17,690 nucleotides of DNA from an uncultured Eubacteriales bacterium. GTDB taxonomy: Bacteria; Bacillota; Clostridia; Christensenellales; Aristaeellaceae. Below, piece after piece: positions 1 to 8,509 of this stretch. The stretch's first letter is position 1. Each line of letters opens with the position of its first letter. The stretch is from the NCBI GenBank assembly GCA_900540045.1, contig UQEF01000063.1, positions 1-17,690 of the forward strand, in the 5' to 3' direction. The notes beneath the pieces are model-generated. The model was given only the letters and a program-made list of their open reading frames with translations, had not been told where the DNA came from and searched no databases. The position numbers and the translations under genes are program-made.

Positions 1-53
1 AGGACGCAAGAAACGCGGCTCTTTCCAAAACCATGGGTTTTTCAACGGTCTGA
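1..53 (+). CDS. Possible 3' end of an unidentified plus-strand gene (partial)
   Basis: The frame through codon 3-5 reads DARNAALSKTMGFSTV and stops with TGA at 51-53. A strong hairpin begins at the last base of that stop, which is the usual layout of a gene end followed by its terminator. If real, this gene converges on the histidine operon. About 17 codons are too few to recognise a family, and another frame is also open here, so the call rests on the stop/hairpin spacing and the plausible residue composition only. Confidence 0.3.
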   Translation, partial: DARNAALSKTMGFSTV

Positions 54-92
54 GCAGCTCCGGGGCATTTGCCCCGGAGCTGCTGTGCTTTT
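53..92 (+). terminator. Strong hairpin, probable terminator between converging genes
   Basis: A perfect 14-bp stem (53-66 with 71-84, loop ATTT) is followed on the plus strand by GTGCTTTTGG. The T run starts four bases after the stem, so it is a moderate intrinsic terminator for plus-strand transcription. On the minus strand no T run follows the stem, but the hairpin is the only such structure downstream of hisK (which ends at 130) and could also halt the histidine operon. Confidence 0.5.
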
Positions 93-129
93 GGTTTCAA
101 GAGTGTCGCGCGCAAAAGCGCCGCCGCCC

Positions 130-975
130 TTACAGCTCCGCTTCCTCCCAAAGCTCCGTGCCCGTCCCCAGCCGCAGGGCCGTGCAGAAACCCGCCTGCC
201 GCGCCAGTGCCGCCGCCTGTGGAAAGGCGTGGGCCAGATACCGCCGGTCATGGCAGTCGGAGGTGAGGGTGATTCTCCCGCCCAGCTCGCGCCAGGCGCA
301 CAGCAGTTCCAGCGTGGGATAGGGCGTGGTCAGGTAGCCGCGCGCCATGCCCCCGGTGTTGATTTCCAGAACGCCGCCGCAGGGGAAGGCGCGCTCCAGC
401 GCGGAGAGCGCCAGACGGCGGTAGGCGGGGTCCGCCTCGTCAAACAGCGAGAGGGAAGCGGCATATTTGCGCAGCAGGTCAAAGTGGCCGATGATCTGCG
501 GCCGGTCGCGCAGGAGGGCGTTTACTTCGATGGCGAAATAGTCGCGCGCCATGGCCAGCCCGTCGCCATGGTACACCTCATCCACATAGCGGCGCAGCAG
601 CACGGGGTCCCCGTCCACGGCCACGGGCGCGCCGGCGTAGCTTTCGCAGAGGTAGTGGGCCGAGCCGATGAGGTAATCCGCTTCGGCACAGGCCGCGCGG
701 CGGCAGTCCGGATGGGCCAGCGCGTCCAGCTCAAGCCCGGCCCACAGGCGCGGAAAGCCGGGCTCCGGCGCCGCCTGCAGGGCGCGAAGCTCCGCAAAGT
801 AGCCCGCCTGCACGTCCGGAGCCATGGAATAGTCTGGGTCAAAGCCCTGACAGGCGTGGCTTGAGAATCCCAGGCTCACAAAGTCCAAAGCGCGGGCTGC
901 CTCCACCATGGCGGGGATGGCGTCCGCGCCGTCGCACCAGCGGGAATGGGTGTGGGCATTGCTCGAAAACGTCAT
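130..975 (-). CDS. hisK: Histidinol-phosphate phosphatase, PHP family
   Basis: 281 residues. It removes phosphate from L-histidinol phosphate, the step before HisD, and is the PHP-type enzyme used by many Firmicutes in place of the HAD-type domain of enterobacterial HisB. PHP metal-site motifs are visible in order: HTHS (H8, H10), D15, H40, E81 in GLELD, H107 in SAHY, H164 in GHFD, and D240 and H242 in TSDCH. Length fits the family. The start is the ATG at 975, which overlaps the hisIE stop as ATGA; a longer open frame upstream lies inside hisIE and is ignored. It is the last gene of the operon. HisB here has no phosphatase domain, so this gene fills a real gap. The symbol hisK or hisJ is used in different annotations. 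Confidence 0.93.
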   Translation of the reverse strand: MTFSSNAHTHSRWCDGADAIPAMVEAARALDFVSLGFSSHACQGFDPDYSMAPDVQAGYFAELRALQAAPEPGFPRLWAGLELDALAHPDCRRAACAEADYLIGSAHYLCESYAGAPVAVDGDPVLLRRYVDEVYHGDGLAMARDYFAIEVNALLRDRPQIIGHFDLLRKYAASLSLFDEADPAYRRLALSALERAFPCGGVLEINTGGMARGYLTTPYPTLELLCAWRELGGRITLTSDCHDRRYLAHAFPQAAALARQAGFCTALRLGTGTELWEEAEL

Positions 976-1628
976 TGCATGCGCTCCTGCTTCACCTTTT
1001 TGTCGATCACGTGGCGGCGGGCCAGCTCGCGCACCACATCCTCCAGCGAAATGCCCATCTCCACCATCAGTACCATGGCGTGGTAGACCAGATCGCCCAG
1101 CTCGTAGGTGGTCTCGGCCTTGTCGCCCTTTGCGCCGCCGATGAGCACCTCGGTGCATTCCTCGCCGACCTTCTTGAGAATCTTGTCGCGGCCCTTCTCA
1201 AAGAGATAGGTGGTGTAGCTGCCTTCCTTGGGCGAGGTCTTGCGCCCGGCAATGACCTCCATCAGAGCGGAGAGGGAGAAGGGGCGAATGTCCTCGCTTT
1301 CATACAGGCCGTTGAAAAAGCAGCTCTCGCTGCCCGTGTGGCAGGCGGGACCGGCCTTCTTGACCTGCGCTACCAGCGCGTCGCCGTCGCAGTCGGCGGT
1401 GAGGGAAACCAGCGTCTGCACATTGCCGCTGGTTTCGCCCTTGCGCCAGAGGCACTGGCGGCTGCGGCTGTAAAAGCAGGTGCGCTTTTCCTCCAGGGTG
1501 ATTTTGAGGCTTTCCCGGTTCATGTAGGCGAGGGTCAGCACCTCGTGGGTCACATAGTCCTGTACCACCACGGGGATGAGGCCCTTTTCATCGAATTTGA
1601 GCCCTGAGACGAGCGTTTCATAATCCAT
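972..1628 (-). CDS. hisIE: Bifunctional phosphoribosyl-AMP cyclohydrolase / phosphoribosyl-ATP pyrophosphatase
   Basis: 218 residues, cytosolic. It carries out steps 2 and 3 of histidine synthesis: pyrophosphate removal from PR-ATP (HisE) and ring opening of PR-AMP (HisI). The HisI domain covers roughly residues 1-110, with the metal-binding DCDGD motif (residues 79-83) and GPACHTGSESCF (C96, H97). The HisE domain covers about 120-218, with an acidic helix KKVGEECTE and ELGDLVYH (E176, D179). Two ATGs are possible, at 1637 and 1628. GGAGG abuts the first but lies 9 nt before the second, so 1628 is chosen. It overlaps hisF by 11 nt, the largest overlap in the operon, and hisK by 4 nt. The fused HisI-HisE order is the common one. 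Confidence 0.95.
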   Translation of the reverse strand: MDYETLVSGLKFDEKGLIPVVVQDYVTHEVLTLAYMNRESLKITLEEKRTCFYSRSRQCLWRKGETSGNVQTLVSLTADCDGDALVAQVKKAGPACHTGSESCFFNGLYESEDIRPFSLSALMEVIAGRKTSPKEGSYTTYLFEKGRDKILKKVGEECTEVLIGGAKGDKAETTYELGDLVYHAMVLMVEMGISLEDVVRELARRHVIDKKVKQERMQ

Positions 1629-2397
1629 CGTTGCCATCCTCCACAAGGCGCATGGGTACGCCGTTTTCGTTGAGCCAGCGCTTGAGGGCGCGGATATCCA
1701 CCTCGCGCGAATGGAAGATGGAGGCGGCCAGCCCCGCATCCACGCAGTCAAGGCGGAACACGTCCAGAAAATCCTCGCGGCGGCCCGCGCCGCCGGAGGC
1801 GATGATGGGCACGGATACCGCCTCGCCCACGGCCCGGAGCATTTCCAGATCAAAGCCCCGACGCACGCCGTCGGTGTCGATGGAGTTGACCACGACCTCG
1901 CCCGCGCCGCTGTCCACGCCGCGCCTGACCCAGTCGATGGCATCCAGCCCCGTATCGTCGCGCCCGCCGCGGGCAAAGATGTGGAAGCGCCCGTCCACGC
2001 GCTTGACATCCATGCTCAGCACCACGCACTGGTCGCCGTAGCGCTTGGCCGCGCGGGCGATGAGCGAGGGGTCGCGGATAGCGCCGCTGTTGACGCTGAC
2101 CTTGTCCGCCCCGCATTTGAGCACGCGGTCAAAATCATCCAGGGTATTGATGCTGCCGCCCACGGTGAGGGGGATGAACACCTCCGCCGCCACGGCGCGC
2201 AGCGCGTCCGCAAACAGCGGGCGGCCCTCGGCGCTGGCGGTGATGTCGTAAAACACCAGCTCGTCCGCGCCGGAATCGTTATAGAAGCGGGCGAGCGCCA
2301 CGGGATCGTCCACGTCGCGCAGACCCTCGAAGTTCACGCCTTTGACCACCCGGCCGTTTCGCACGTCCAGGCAGGGGATGATGCGCCGGGTCAGCAT
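1618..2397 (-). CDS. hisF: Imidazole glycerol phosphate synthase, cyclase subunit
   Basis: 259 residues, a TIM barrel. It takes ammonia from HisH and PRFAR to make imidazole glycerol phosphate and AICAR, linking histidine to purine synthesis. It starts MLTRRIIPCLDVRNG, with catalytic D11; the second catalytic aspartate is D130 in VVLSMDVKR. Phosphate-binding segments include TVGGSI near residue 79 and IIASGGAG in the C-terminal half. Length and ends match the family closely. The ATG overlaps the hisA stop by 7 nt, which fits a stoichiometric complex encoded by coupled genes (hisH lies one gene upstream). Confidence 0.97.
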   Translation of the reverse strand: MLTRRIIPCLDVRNGRVVKGVNFEGLRDVDDPVALARFYNDSGADELVFYDITASAEGRPLFADALRAVAAEVFIPLTVGGSINTLDDFDRVLKCGADKVSVNSGAIRDPSLIARAAKRYGDQCVVLSMDVKRVDGRFHIFARGGRDDTGLDAIDWVRRGVDSGAGEVVVNSIDTDGVRRGFDLEMLRAVGEAVSVPIIASGGAGRREDFLDVFRLDCVDAGLAASIFHSREVDIRALKRWLNENGVPMRLVEDGNDGL

Positions 2398-3119
2398 GGC
2401 TGCGCCTCCCCTCTGGCGATGGCCAGCGCACGCTCCAGACGGAGCTTTCCAGCATAGAGTGCCTTGCCCAGAATGCAGCCGTAGAGGCCCATGTCGCGAA
2501 GCGCCGCGATCTCGGTTTCAAAGCTGACCCCGCCGGAGGCGATGACCTGAAGCCCGGCGATGCCGGACAGGCGCGCATAGACATCAAGGTTGGTGCCGGA
2601 AAGCGCGCCGTCGCGTCCGATGTCGGTATAGATGACGGTGGCCACGCCCGCGTCCGCGAGCTTTTGGCAGAAGGCCACGCCGTCCAGATCGCTCACCTCG
2701 CGCCAGCCGCGCGTGGCCACCTTGCCGCCGCGCGCGTCCACGCCCACGGCGATGCGCGCGCCCCAGCGCGCGACCAACCGCTCGACCATGCCGAAATCCT
2801 CCACCGCCACGGTGCCAAGGATCACCCGGTCCGCACCCAGAGCGAGCGTGGCTTCTACGTCGGCTTCGGTGCGCATGCCGCCGCCCACCTCTACGCTGAG
2901 CGGCAGCTTGCACAGCTGCCCGATGACGGTGCGGTTCTGAGGGCTGCCGTCCTTCGCACCGTCCAGATCGACGGCGTGCAGGCAGGTGGCTCCGGCCTGC
3001 ACAAAGCCCTGCGCCACGGCCACGGGATCGTCGCCGTAGACGGTCATGCGGTCGTAATCCCCCTGCGTCAGGCGCACCACGCGGCCACCCCGCAGGTCGA
3101 TCGCCGGATAGATCAGCAT
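2391..3119 (-). CDS. hisA: ProFAR isomerase (1-(5-phosphoribosyl)-5-[(5-phosphoribosylamino)methylideneamino]imidazole-4-carboxamide isomerase)
   Basis: 242 residues, a TIM barrel related to HisF. It performs the Amadori rearrangement of ProFAR to PRFAR. The start MLIYPAIDLRGGRVVRL with catalytic D8 is canonical; D128 in VGVDARGG is the second catalytic aspartate, followed by YTDIGRDG at about 164-171 and the ASGG phosphate loop. The frame stays open for 29 codons upstream, inside hisH, but the canonical N-terminus and the 7-nt overlap with the hisH stop fix the start at 3119. It sits between hisH and hisF, the common order in this operon type. Confidence 0.97.
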   Translation of the reverse strand: MLIYPAIDLRGGRVVRLTQGDYDRMTVYGDDPVAVAQGFVQAGATCLHAVDLDGAKDGSPQNRTVIGQLCKLPLSVEVGGGMRTEADVEATLALGADRVILGTVAVEDFGMVERLVARWGARIAVGVDARGGKVATRGWREVSDLDGVAFCQKLADAGVATVIYTDIGRDGALSGTNLDVYARLSGIAGLQVIASGGVSFETEIAALRDMGLYGCILGKALYAGKLRLERALAIARGEAQPC

Positions 3120-3745
3120 GCCGCATCCTCCTCTCCCATGGCGAAGGCCCGCAGGATGCGCAGGCCTACCGCGCCGCTCTTTTCCGGGTGAAACTGCGTG
3201 CCGCACACGCTGCCGCGCCTGACGGCGCCTGCGACGGTGACTCCGCCGTAATCGGAGCTTGCGGCGAGCGCCTCGCCGCAGCCGGTTGCGTAGAACGAAT
3301 GCACATAGTAGACGAAATCTCCCTCGCGCACGCCGGCGAGCAGCGGGTCCTCCGGGCGGTTGAGGTGCAGGCTGTTCCAGCCCATGTGCGGCACCTTTGC
3401 GCCGGGGGCGAGAACGGGCGCGAGGGGCCGCACCTCGCCGGGAATCAGGCCAAGGCCCGCGTGCTCGCCATATTCATGGCTCTTGTCAAAGAGAAGCTGC
3501 ATGCCAAGGCAGATGCCCATGAGCGGCTTGCCCTGTCCGGCAAGGTCGCGCAGCAGCGCATCCAGCCTGAGGACGTGAAGTTTCGCCGCCGCATCGCCAA
3601 AGGCCCCCACGCCCGGCAAAATGATGCGGTCCGCCGCGCGCAGCGCGTTTTCCTCGCGTGTGACGGTGCATTGCGCGCCGATATGTCTGAGCGAGCAGGT
3701 GAGCGAATAGAGGTTGCCCACCCCGTAATCCACCACGGCGATCAT
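3113..3745 (-). CDS. hisH: Imidazole glycerol phosphate synthase, glutamine amidotransferase subunit
   Basis: 210 residues, a class I glutamine amidotransferase. It hydrolyses glutamine and channels ammonia to HisF. The triad is visible: C79 in GICLGMQLLF, with H186 and E188 in QFHPEKSG. The N-terminus MIAVVDYGVGNLYSL and the oxyanion-region motif PGVGAFGDA are typical. The start ATG at 3745 overlaps the hisB stop as ATGA. Its stop overlaps the hisA start by 7 nt. Confidence 0.97.
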   Translation of the reverse strand: MIAVVDYGVGNLYSLTCSLRHIGAQCTVTREENALRAADRIILPGVGAFGDAAAKLHVLRLDALLRDLAGQGKPLMGICLGMQLLFDKSHEYGEHAGLGLIPGEVRPLAPVLAPGAKVPHMGWNSLHLNRPEDPLLAGVREGDFVYYVHSFYATGCGEALAASSDYGGVTVAGAVRRGSVCGTQFHPEKSGAVGLRILRAFAMGEEDAAC

Positions 3746-4344
3746 GGCGCGTCCCCTCCCAGCGTACCCTTGGTGGAGGGAATTTCCCCGGCGGCGGCGG
3801 GGTCGATCTCGCAGGCCTCGCGCAGGGCGCGGGCTACGGCCTTGAAGATGCCCTCAATGATGTGATGCGTGTTCTTGCCCGCCAGCAGCCGGATGTGCAG
3901 CGTGATGGCCGCCTCGCGCACGAGGGCGAGGAAGAACTCCTCCACAAGCTCGGTATCGAACGTGCCCACCTTCTGCGCGGGCAGGGGCGCGTCAAAGCCG
4001 AGGCAGGCCCGGCCGCTGAGGTCCACGGCCACAAGCGCCAGCACCTCGTCCATGGGCAGGAGGCGCTGGCCGTAGCGCCGCACGCCCCGCTTATCGCCCA
4101 GGGCGGAGCGCAGCGCTTGCCCCAGCGCGATGCCGATGTCCTCCACGGTATGGTGGTCGTCCACCTGCGTATCGCCCGTGCAGCTCACGCGCAGGTCAAA
4201 GCGGGCATGGGCGGCAAGAAGGGTGAGCATGTGGTCCAGAAAGCCGCAGCCGGTGCGGATGTCGCTCTGTCCCATGCCGTCGAGATTCAGAGTGAGAGAA
4301 ATATCGGTCTCGGCGGTTTTGCGTTGGATGGTCGCGCTTCTCAT
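3742..4344 (-). CDS. hisB: Imidazoleglycerol-phosphate dehydratase (monofunctional)
   Basis: 200 residues. It is a manganese-dependent dehydratase converting imidazole glycerol phosphate to imidazole acetol phosphate. Metal-binding signatures are present: GFLDHML near residue 34, DDHHTVEDIG near 62, and KNTHHIIEG near 155. The C-terminal STKG also fits. There is no HAD phosphatase domain, so the phosphatase step is supplied by the PHP gene at the operon end. Start and stop overlap hisC and hisH by 4 nt each. Confidence 0.97.
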   Translation of the reverse strand: MRSATIQRKTAETDISLTLNLDGMGQSDIRTGCGFLDHMLTLLAAHARFDLRVSCTGDTQVDDHHTVEDIGIALGQALRSALGDKRGVRRYGQRLLPMDEVLALVAVDLSGRACLGFDAPLPAQKVGTFDTELVEEFFLALVREAAITLHIRLLAGKNTHHIIEGIFKAVARALREACEIDPAAAGEIPSTKGTLGGDAP

Positions 4345-5414
4345 GATATCGTCCTTTCCGACAGAATGGCACGGGTTTCCAGCACGAGGCGGCGCATCTG
4401 CTCCCGCGTGCCGATGGAGATGCGTACATGCTCCCTTAGGGCCGGGTCATCCCAGCAGCGGATGAGCACGCCGCGCGCCTTGAGCGCCTCGTAGTAGCCG
4501 CGCGCGGTCAGCGCGGGATGGGCCGCAAAGAGAAAGTTGGCGCGGCTGTCCGTCATGGAAAAGCCCAGGCCGCGAAGCTCCGCCGCCGTCTCCCCGCGCT
4601 GGCGCACGACGCTTTGCACACAGGCTTCGAAGTAGGCGGTATCGCGCATGGCCTCGATGCCGGCCAGCATGCTCAGGCGGTTGATGTTATAGGGGTGAAA
4701 GCTGCACCGGACGCGGTTGAGGTCGTCGATGACGGGGGCATTGGCAAGGACGTAGCCCAGCCGTGCGCCTGCCAGCGAGCGCGACTTGGAGAACGTGCGC
4801 ACGATGAGCAGGTTGGGGCAGGACGCAAGCAGGGGCAGGGCGCTTTCGCCGCCGAAGTCCACATACGCCTCGTCCACCAGCACGATATGGTGGGGATTCG
4901 CGCGCACGATGCGCTCGACCTCCGCAAGCGGAAGGGAGATGCCGGTGGGCGCGTTGGGGTTGGCCAGCACCACCATGCCGCCCGTGCCGAGAAACGGTTC
5001 CACGGGCACGGTGAAATCCTCACGCAGGGGCACGGCGTTCGTGGGTACGCGGAACAGGTTTGCAAACACCCGGTAGAAGCCGTAGCTCACCGCGGGGAAG
5101 GTGACGGGATGGGCTCCGTCCGCAAAAGCGAGGAAACTGAAACCCAGCACCTCGTCCGAGCCGTTGCCGCAGAATACGTTGTCCGGCGAAAGCCCATATG
5201 TGTCCGCGATGGCGCGGCGAAGCGGCAGGGCCGTGGGGTCGGAGTAGAGGTTGAGGCGGGAGACTTCCTCGCGGCTGAGCGCGTCCAGCACGCGGGGCGA
5301 GGGGGGAAAGGGGCTTTCGTTGGTGTTGAGCTTGATATACTCGCGGCCCTGAGGCTGCTCGCCCGGCACATAGGGGTCAAGCCCGGCGAGCGCGGAAATG
5401 AGAAAATCGCTCAT
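4341..5414 (-). CDS. hisC: Histidinol-phosphate aminotransferase
   Basis: 357 residues, a fold-type I PLP enzyme. It transfers the amino group of glutamate to imidazole acetol phosphate. Visible features: KLNTNESPFPPSP at the N-terminus, ANPNAPTG near 151, DEAYVDF (D181, Y184), and the Schiff-base lysine K210 in TFSKSRSLAGARLGY. The C-terminus ends in the usual RISIGT segment. Length is normal. The start overlaps the hisD stop as ATGA. Related broad-specificity aminotransferases exist, but the operon context settles the assignment. Confidence 0.96.
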   Translation of the reverse strand: MSDFLISALAGLDPYVPGEQPQGREYIKLNTNESPFPPSPRVLDALSREEVSRLNLYSDPTALPLRRAIADTYGLSPDNVFCGNGSDEVLGFSFLAFADGAHPVTFPAVSYGFYRVFANLFRVPTNAVPLREDFTVPVEPFLGTGGMVVLANPNAPTGISLPLAEVERIVRANPHHIVLVDEAYVDFGGESALPLLASCPNLLIVRTFSKSRSLAGARLGYVLANAPVIDDLNRVRCSFHPYNINRLSMLAGIEAMRDTAYFEACVQSVVRQRGETAAELRGLGFSMTDSRANFLFAAHPALTARGYYEALKARGVLIRCWDDPALREHVRISIGTREQMRRLVLETRAILSERTIS

Positions 5415-6700
5415 GAACGGCCCTCCATGCGCACGGCCACGGCGTTGGCGTGCGCGTCCAGCCCTTCGCGGCGGGCAAAGCGCATCACGTCCCCGGATAC
5501 CTTTTCAAGCGCCGCGGGGGTGTAATACAGGTAGCTGGACCGGCGGCAGAAATCATCCACGCCCAAAGGAGAGGAATAGCGCGCGGTGCCGCTGGTGGGC
5601 AAGGTGTGGTTGGGCCCGGCCAGATAGTCGCCCAAAGGTTCGGGGCAGCTGCGGCCCAAAAACACGCTTCCGGCGTTATGCACCATGGGCAGCAGGCCGA
5701 AGGGATCGTCCACGCACAGTTCGAGGTGCTCCGGGGCGATCTCGTCCGCCAGACGCGCGGCGGTTTCCAGGCTGTCCACCACGAGGATGCGGCCGTTTTG
5801 CTCGATGGAGGTCCGGGCGATTTCCTCGCGCGGAAGCAGCTTGAGCTGCCGTTCCACTTCGGCCGCCACCTTACGCGCCAGCGAGGCGTCGGTCACGGCC
5901 AGCCACGCCGAGGAAAGCCGGTCATGCTCGGCCTGTGAAAGCAGGTCCGCGGCCAGATGGACGGGGTTGCTGTTTGCGTCGGAGACGATCATGATTTCGC
6001 TGGGCCCGGCGATCATGTCGATGTCGCACAGGCCGCGCGCATAGCACAGCTGCTTGGCGGTGGCCACATAGATGTTGCCGGGGCCGACGATCTTGTCCAC
6101 CTTGGGCACGGTCTGCGTGCCGAAGGCCAGCGCGGCGATAGCCTGCGCCCCGCCCGCGCGCACCACCGTGCGCACGCCGGCGAGCTTTGCGGCCGCCAGA
6201 ATGGGGGCGGGTACCTTGCCGTCCGGGCCGGGCGGGGTGGCCATGACGATGGTTTCCACCCCGGCGATTTTGGCGGGAATGGCATCCATCAGCACGCTGG
6301 AGGGATAGCGGGCCGTGCCACCGGGCACATACAGCCCGGCGCTCGCCAGCGGCAGCACGCGCTGTCCCACCACCACACCCGGAGAGGGCGTATCCACAAA
6401 GCCGGCGCGTTTTTGCAGGCGGTGGAAGCGTTCGATGTTGCGCGCAGCCAGCTTGAGCGTATCGAGAAATTCCGGCTCCACCTGGGAAAACGCCGCGTCC
6501 AGCTCCGCCTGGGGCACCAGAAGGCCGTCGGGCCGCGCACCGTCGAATGCTTCGCAATAGTCCAATACGGCTTCGTCGCCGCGCAGGCGCACATCCTCCA
6601 CGATGGCTTCCACTGCCTGCGTCACGTCGCGCTTGACCTCGGCGGCGCGGTCCAGAAGCTGGGCGGCGGGCTGTCCCTCATAGGATACGATGCGGATCAT
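5411..6700 (-). CDS. hisD: Histidinol dehydrogenase
   Basis: 429 residues. It is a zinc- and NAD-dependent enzyme for the last two oxidations, L-histidinol to L-histidine. Expected residues are all visible by family alignment: catalytic E324 and H325 in APEHLEL, and zinc ligands Q256 and H259 (LLSQAEHD), D358 ([11 protein letters not shown]) and H417 ([14 protein letters not shown]). The frame is open for 121 codons upstream inside hisG, but AAGGAGG lies 8 nt before the ATG at 6700 and MIRIVSYEG is the normal N-terminus. That ATG overlaps the hisG stop as ATGA. This is one of the few junctions in the operon with its own strong ribosome binding site. Confidence 0.97.
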   Translation of the reverse strand: MIRIVSYEGQPAAQLLDRAAEVKRDVTQAVEAIVEDVRLRGDEAVLDYCEAFDGARPDGLLVPQAELDAAFSQVEPEFLDTLKLAARNIERFHRLQKRAGFVDTPSPGVVVGQRVLPLASAGLYVPGGTARYPSSVLMDAIPAKIAGVETIVMATPPGPDGKVPAPILAAAKLAGVRTVVRAGGAQAIAALAFGTQTVPKVDKIVGPGNIYVATAKQLCYARGLCDIDMIAGPSEIMIVSDANSNPVHLAADLLSQAEHDRLSSAWLAVTDASLARKVAAEVERQLKLLPREEIARTSIEQNGRILVVDSLETAARLADEIAPEHLELCVDDPFGLLPMVHNAGSVFLGRSCPEPLGDYLAGPNHTLPTSGTARYSSPLGVDDFCRRSSYLYYTPAALEKVSGDVMRFARREGLDAHANAVAVRMEGRS

Positions 6701-7335
6701 GGGCGTTCCTCCTTTTGATTCAGCTGGGCCTGAATGCCGGACAGCAGACTCGATATGGCCGGCTCCTTGAACTTCATGGCGGCCTTGTTGGCGATGAAGC
6801 GCGCGCTGATGGGCAAAATCTCGCGGGTGACCTCCAGATTGTTCTGCCGGAGGGTGGTCCCCGTTTCCACGATGTCCACGATCACATCGCTCAGCCCCAG
6901 CAGCGGCGCCAGCTCGATGGAGCCGTTGAGCTTGATGATCTCGATTTCCCGGCTCTGCGCGGCATAGAAGCGCCGGGCGATGGCCGGATACTTGGTGGCC
7001 ACGCGCAGCGGCCGCTGGCGGTCCTCCCGGAAGCCCACGGGCGCGGCCTCCGCCATGCGGCATTTGCCAAAGCCCAGGTCCAGCAGCTCGTATACGTCGC
7101 TTCCGCCCTCCAAAAGCACGTCCTTGCCCACCACGCCCACGTCCGCCGCGCCATGCTCCACATAGATGGCCACGTCCGAGGGCTTGACCAAAAGGTAACT
7201 CATGTCGCCTTTTTCATCGGTCAGCACCAGCCGGCGGTCATCCTGCTCCATGGCGGCACAGTCGTAGCCGGCGGCCTTGAACAGGCGGTATACCTTGTCG
7301 CCAAGCCGTCCCTTGGGTAATGCCACGTTCAGCAT
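6697..7335 (-). CDS. hisG: ATP phosphoribosyltransferase, catalytic subunit (short form)
   Basis: 212 residues, the short form (HisG-S), which lacks the C-terminal regulatory domain and needs HisZ. It catalyses the committed step, ATP plus PRPP to phosphoribosyl-ATP, and is the expected target of histidine feedback. The family signature is visible around residues 140-166 (ELAPLLGLSDVIVDIVETG, then TTLRQNNL), as is the N-terminal ALPKGRLG. Start MLNVALPKG at 7335 overlaps the hisZ stop by 7 nt. Pairing with an adjacent hisZ is the normal arrangement for short HisG. Confidence 0.97.
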   Translation of the reverse strand: MLNVALPKGRLGDKVYRLFKAAGYDCAAMEQDDRRLVLTDEKGDMSYLLVKPSDVAIYVEHGAADVGVVGKDVLLEGGSDVYELLDLGFGKCRMAEAAPVGFREDRQRPLRVATKYPAIARRFYAAQSREIEIIKLNGSIELAPLLGLSDVIVDIVETGTTLRQNNLEVTREILPISARFIANKAAMKFKEPAISSLLSGIQAQLNQKEERP

Positions 7336-8453
7336 GCGCCGCTCACCTCCTCCAGCGCCCCGTCCCGATAGCGCATCGTGCGGCCCGCGCGCAGGCCGGG
7401 GGGCGGCATCTGTGCCGCCAGCACGCGCAGGCCCTGCGCCCTGAGCCCCTCCAGCGCACGAAACACACCGGGCGCCTCGTCGCGCGCGCTGTAGAGTACC
7501 AGCACGTCCACATCGTCGCTCGCGGGCCGGGCAAGCACGCGCTGCAGCTGGTCAAGGTAGAGGGCAAAGCCCAGACCGTCGCCTGCCTTGCCGAATTTGC
7601 GCATCAGCTTGTCGTAGCGGCCGCCGCTGAGCGCCACGCGCGGCGCGCCTTCCACGTATCCCTGGAACACCAGGCCATTGTAGTAATCCAGATCATTGAG
7701 AATGGAAAAATCCAGCCGCACATGCCCGCATAAGTCCATCGCGTCCAGTGCCGCGTACAGGCTGGAAAGCTCGCCCACGGCCTGTTTCATGTCCGCTCCC
7801 ACGGCGATATCCGCCGCGCGGCGCAGGGTTTGGGTAAAATCGCCGCAGAGCCCGGGCAGCTGCGCAATACGGCCTGCATAGAAGGGCGCGATCTGCCACT
7901 GAGAAAGCTGGCGAGCGAGTTCGTGCGCGTTCTTCTGGCGGATGAGGCGGATGGCCTGCTCGCGCTGCGAGCCGTCCAGCCCCGCATCAGCCAGCAGCCC
8001 GCCCGCAAAGCCCATATGACTGATATCCAGCACAAAGCCCGCCCCGGTGAGCCGCAGGCTCTCGATGGCCAGGCGCAGCACTTCGCATGCGCCATAGAGA
8101 TCTACCTCGCCCAGCAGCTCCACACCCAGCTGGCCGATCTCGGTAAACTCGTGGTCGGTGGGGGAAAGGCGATATACGCTTTCATGGTAGTACAGCTTTT
8201 CCACCTGCCCCCGCTCCGGCCGCGCCCGCTTGACGATGGACAGCGTCACATCAGGCCTGAGGGCCATGAGCTGGCCGCTTGCGCCGGTAAAGCTGAGCAC
8301 GCTTTCGCTGGTGAGAAAGCTCTTGTTTTCCAGATAGAGTGCATACTCTTCAAAACGGCGCATGGGAAAGCGCGCATAGCCATAGCTTTCATACAGGCCG
8401 CGCAGGCTGAGCACCAGGCGCTCCTGGGGGCTGAGCACATCGGGAACGGACAT
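7329..8453 (-). CDS. hisZ: ATP phosphoribosyltransferase regulatory subunit (HisRS-like)
   Basis: 374 residues. It is a paralogue of the histidyl-tRNA synthetase catalytic core that forms a complex with short HisG and confers activity and feedback by histidine. Class II synthetase-like segments are visible: the N-terminal PQERLVLSLRGLYESYGYARF, motif-2-like LRPDVTLSIVKRA near 68, and YYNGLVFQGYV plus SGGRYDKLMRKFG in the second half. The roughly 75 C-terminal residues (DVDVLVLYSARDE onward) resemble a trimmed anticodon-binding-like domain. It is the first gene of the operon, with AAGGAGG 7-8 nt before the ATG at 8453. It is not a true HisRS: the adjacent short hisG and the His operon position favour HisZ. 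Confidence 0.93.
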   Translation of the reverse strand: MSVPDVLSPQERLVLSLRGLYESYGYARFPMRRFEEYALYLENKSFLTSESVLSFTGASGQLMALRPDVTLSIVKRARPERGQVEKLYYHESVYRLSPTDHEFTEIGQLGVELLGEVDLYGACEVLRLAIESLRLTGAGFVLDISHMGFAGGLLADAGLDGSQREQAIRLIRQKNAHELARQLSQWQIAPFYAGRIAQLPGLCGDFTQTLRRAADIAVGADMKQAVGELSSLYAALDAMDLCGHVRLDFSILNDLDYYNGLVFQGYVEGAPRVALSGGRYDKLMRKFGKAGDGLGFALYLDQLQRVLARPASDDVDVLVLYSARDEAPGVFRALEGLRAQGLRVLAAQMPPPGLRAGRTMRYRDGALEEVSGAC

Positions 8454-8480
8454 GGGACCCCTCCTTCCGGGATGGTGGAC

Positions 8481-8509
8481 AGTATAGCACGCTTTAACAC
8501 TTTAGTCAA
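8481..8509 (-). promoter_or_regulatory. Histidine operon promoter
   Basis: On the minus strand TTGACT (8509-8504) and TATACT (8486-8481) are separated by exactly 17 bp. The predicted start of transcription near 8474 leaves only about 20 nt before the hisZ ATG, with the ribosome binding site inside it. No leader, T-box or attenuator can fit. A near-palindrome TTGAC-N6-GTTAA starts at the -35 and runs into the spacer (8509-8494) and could be a repressor site; that part is a guess. Confidence 0.85.

Noticed and set aside
85..864. Plus-strand ORFs lying over the histidine genes (such as 85-864, 861-1607, 1711-2457, 4518-5525, 5957-6718)
   Set aside because: They are antisense to strongly recognised enzymes and show no protein family features. 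High GC content keeps such frames open.
7329..8453. True histidyl-tRNA synthetase instead of HisZ
   Set aside because: Adjacent to short HisG as first gene of a complete histidine operon, with only a reduced C-terminal part; HisZ fits better.
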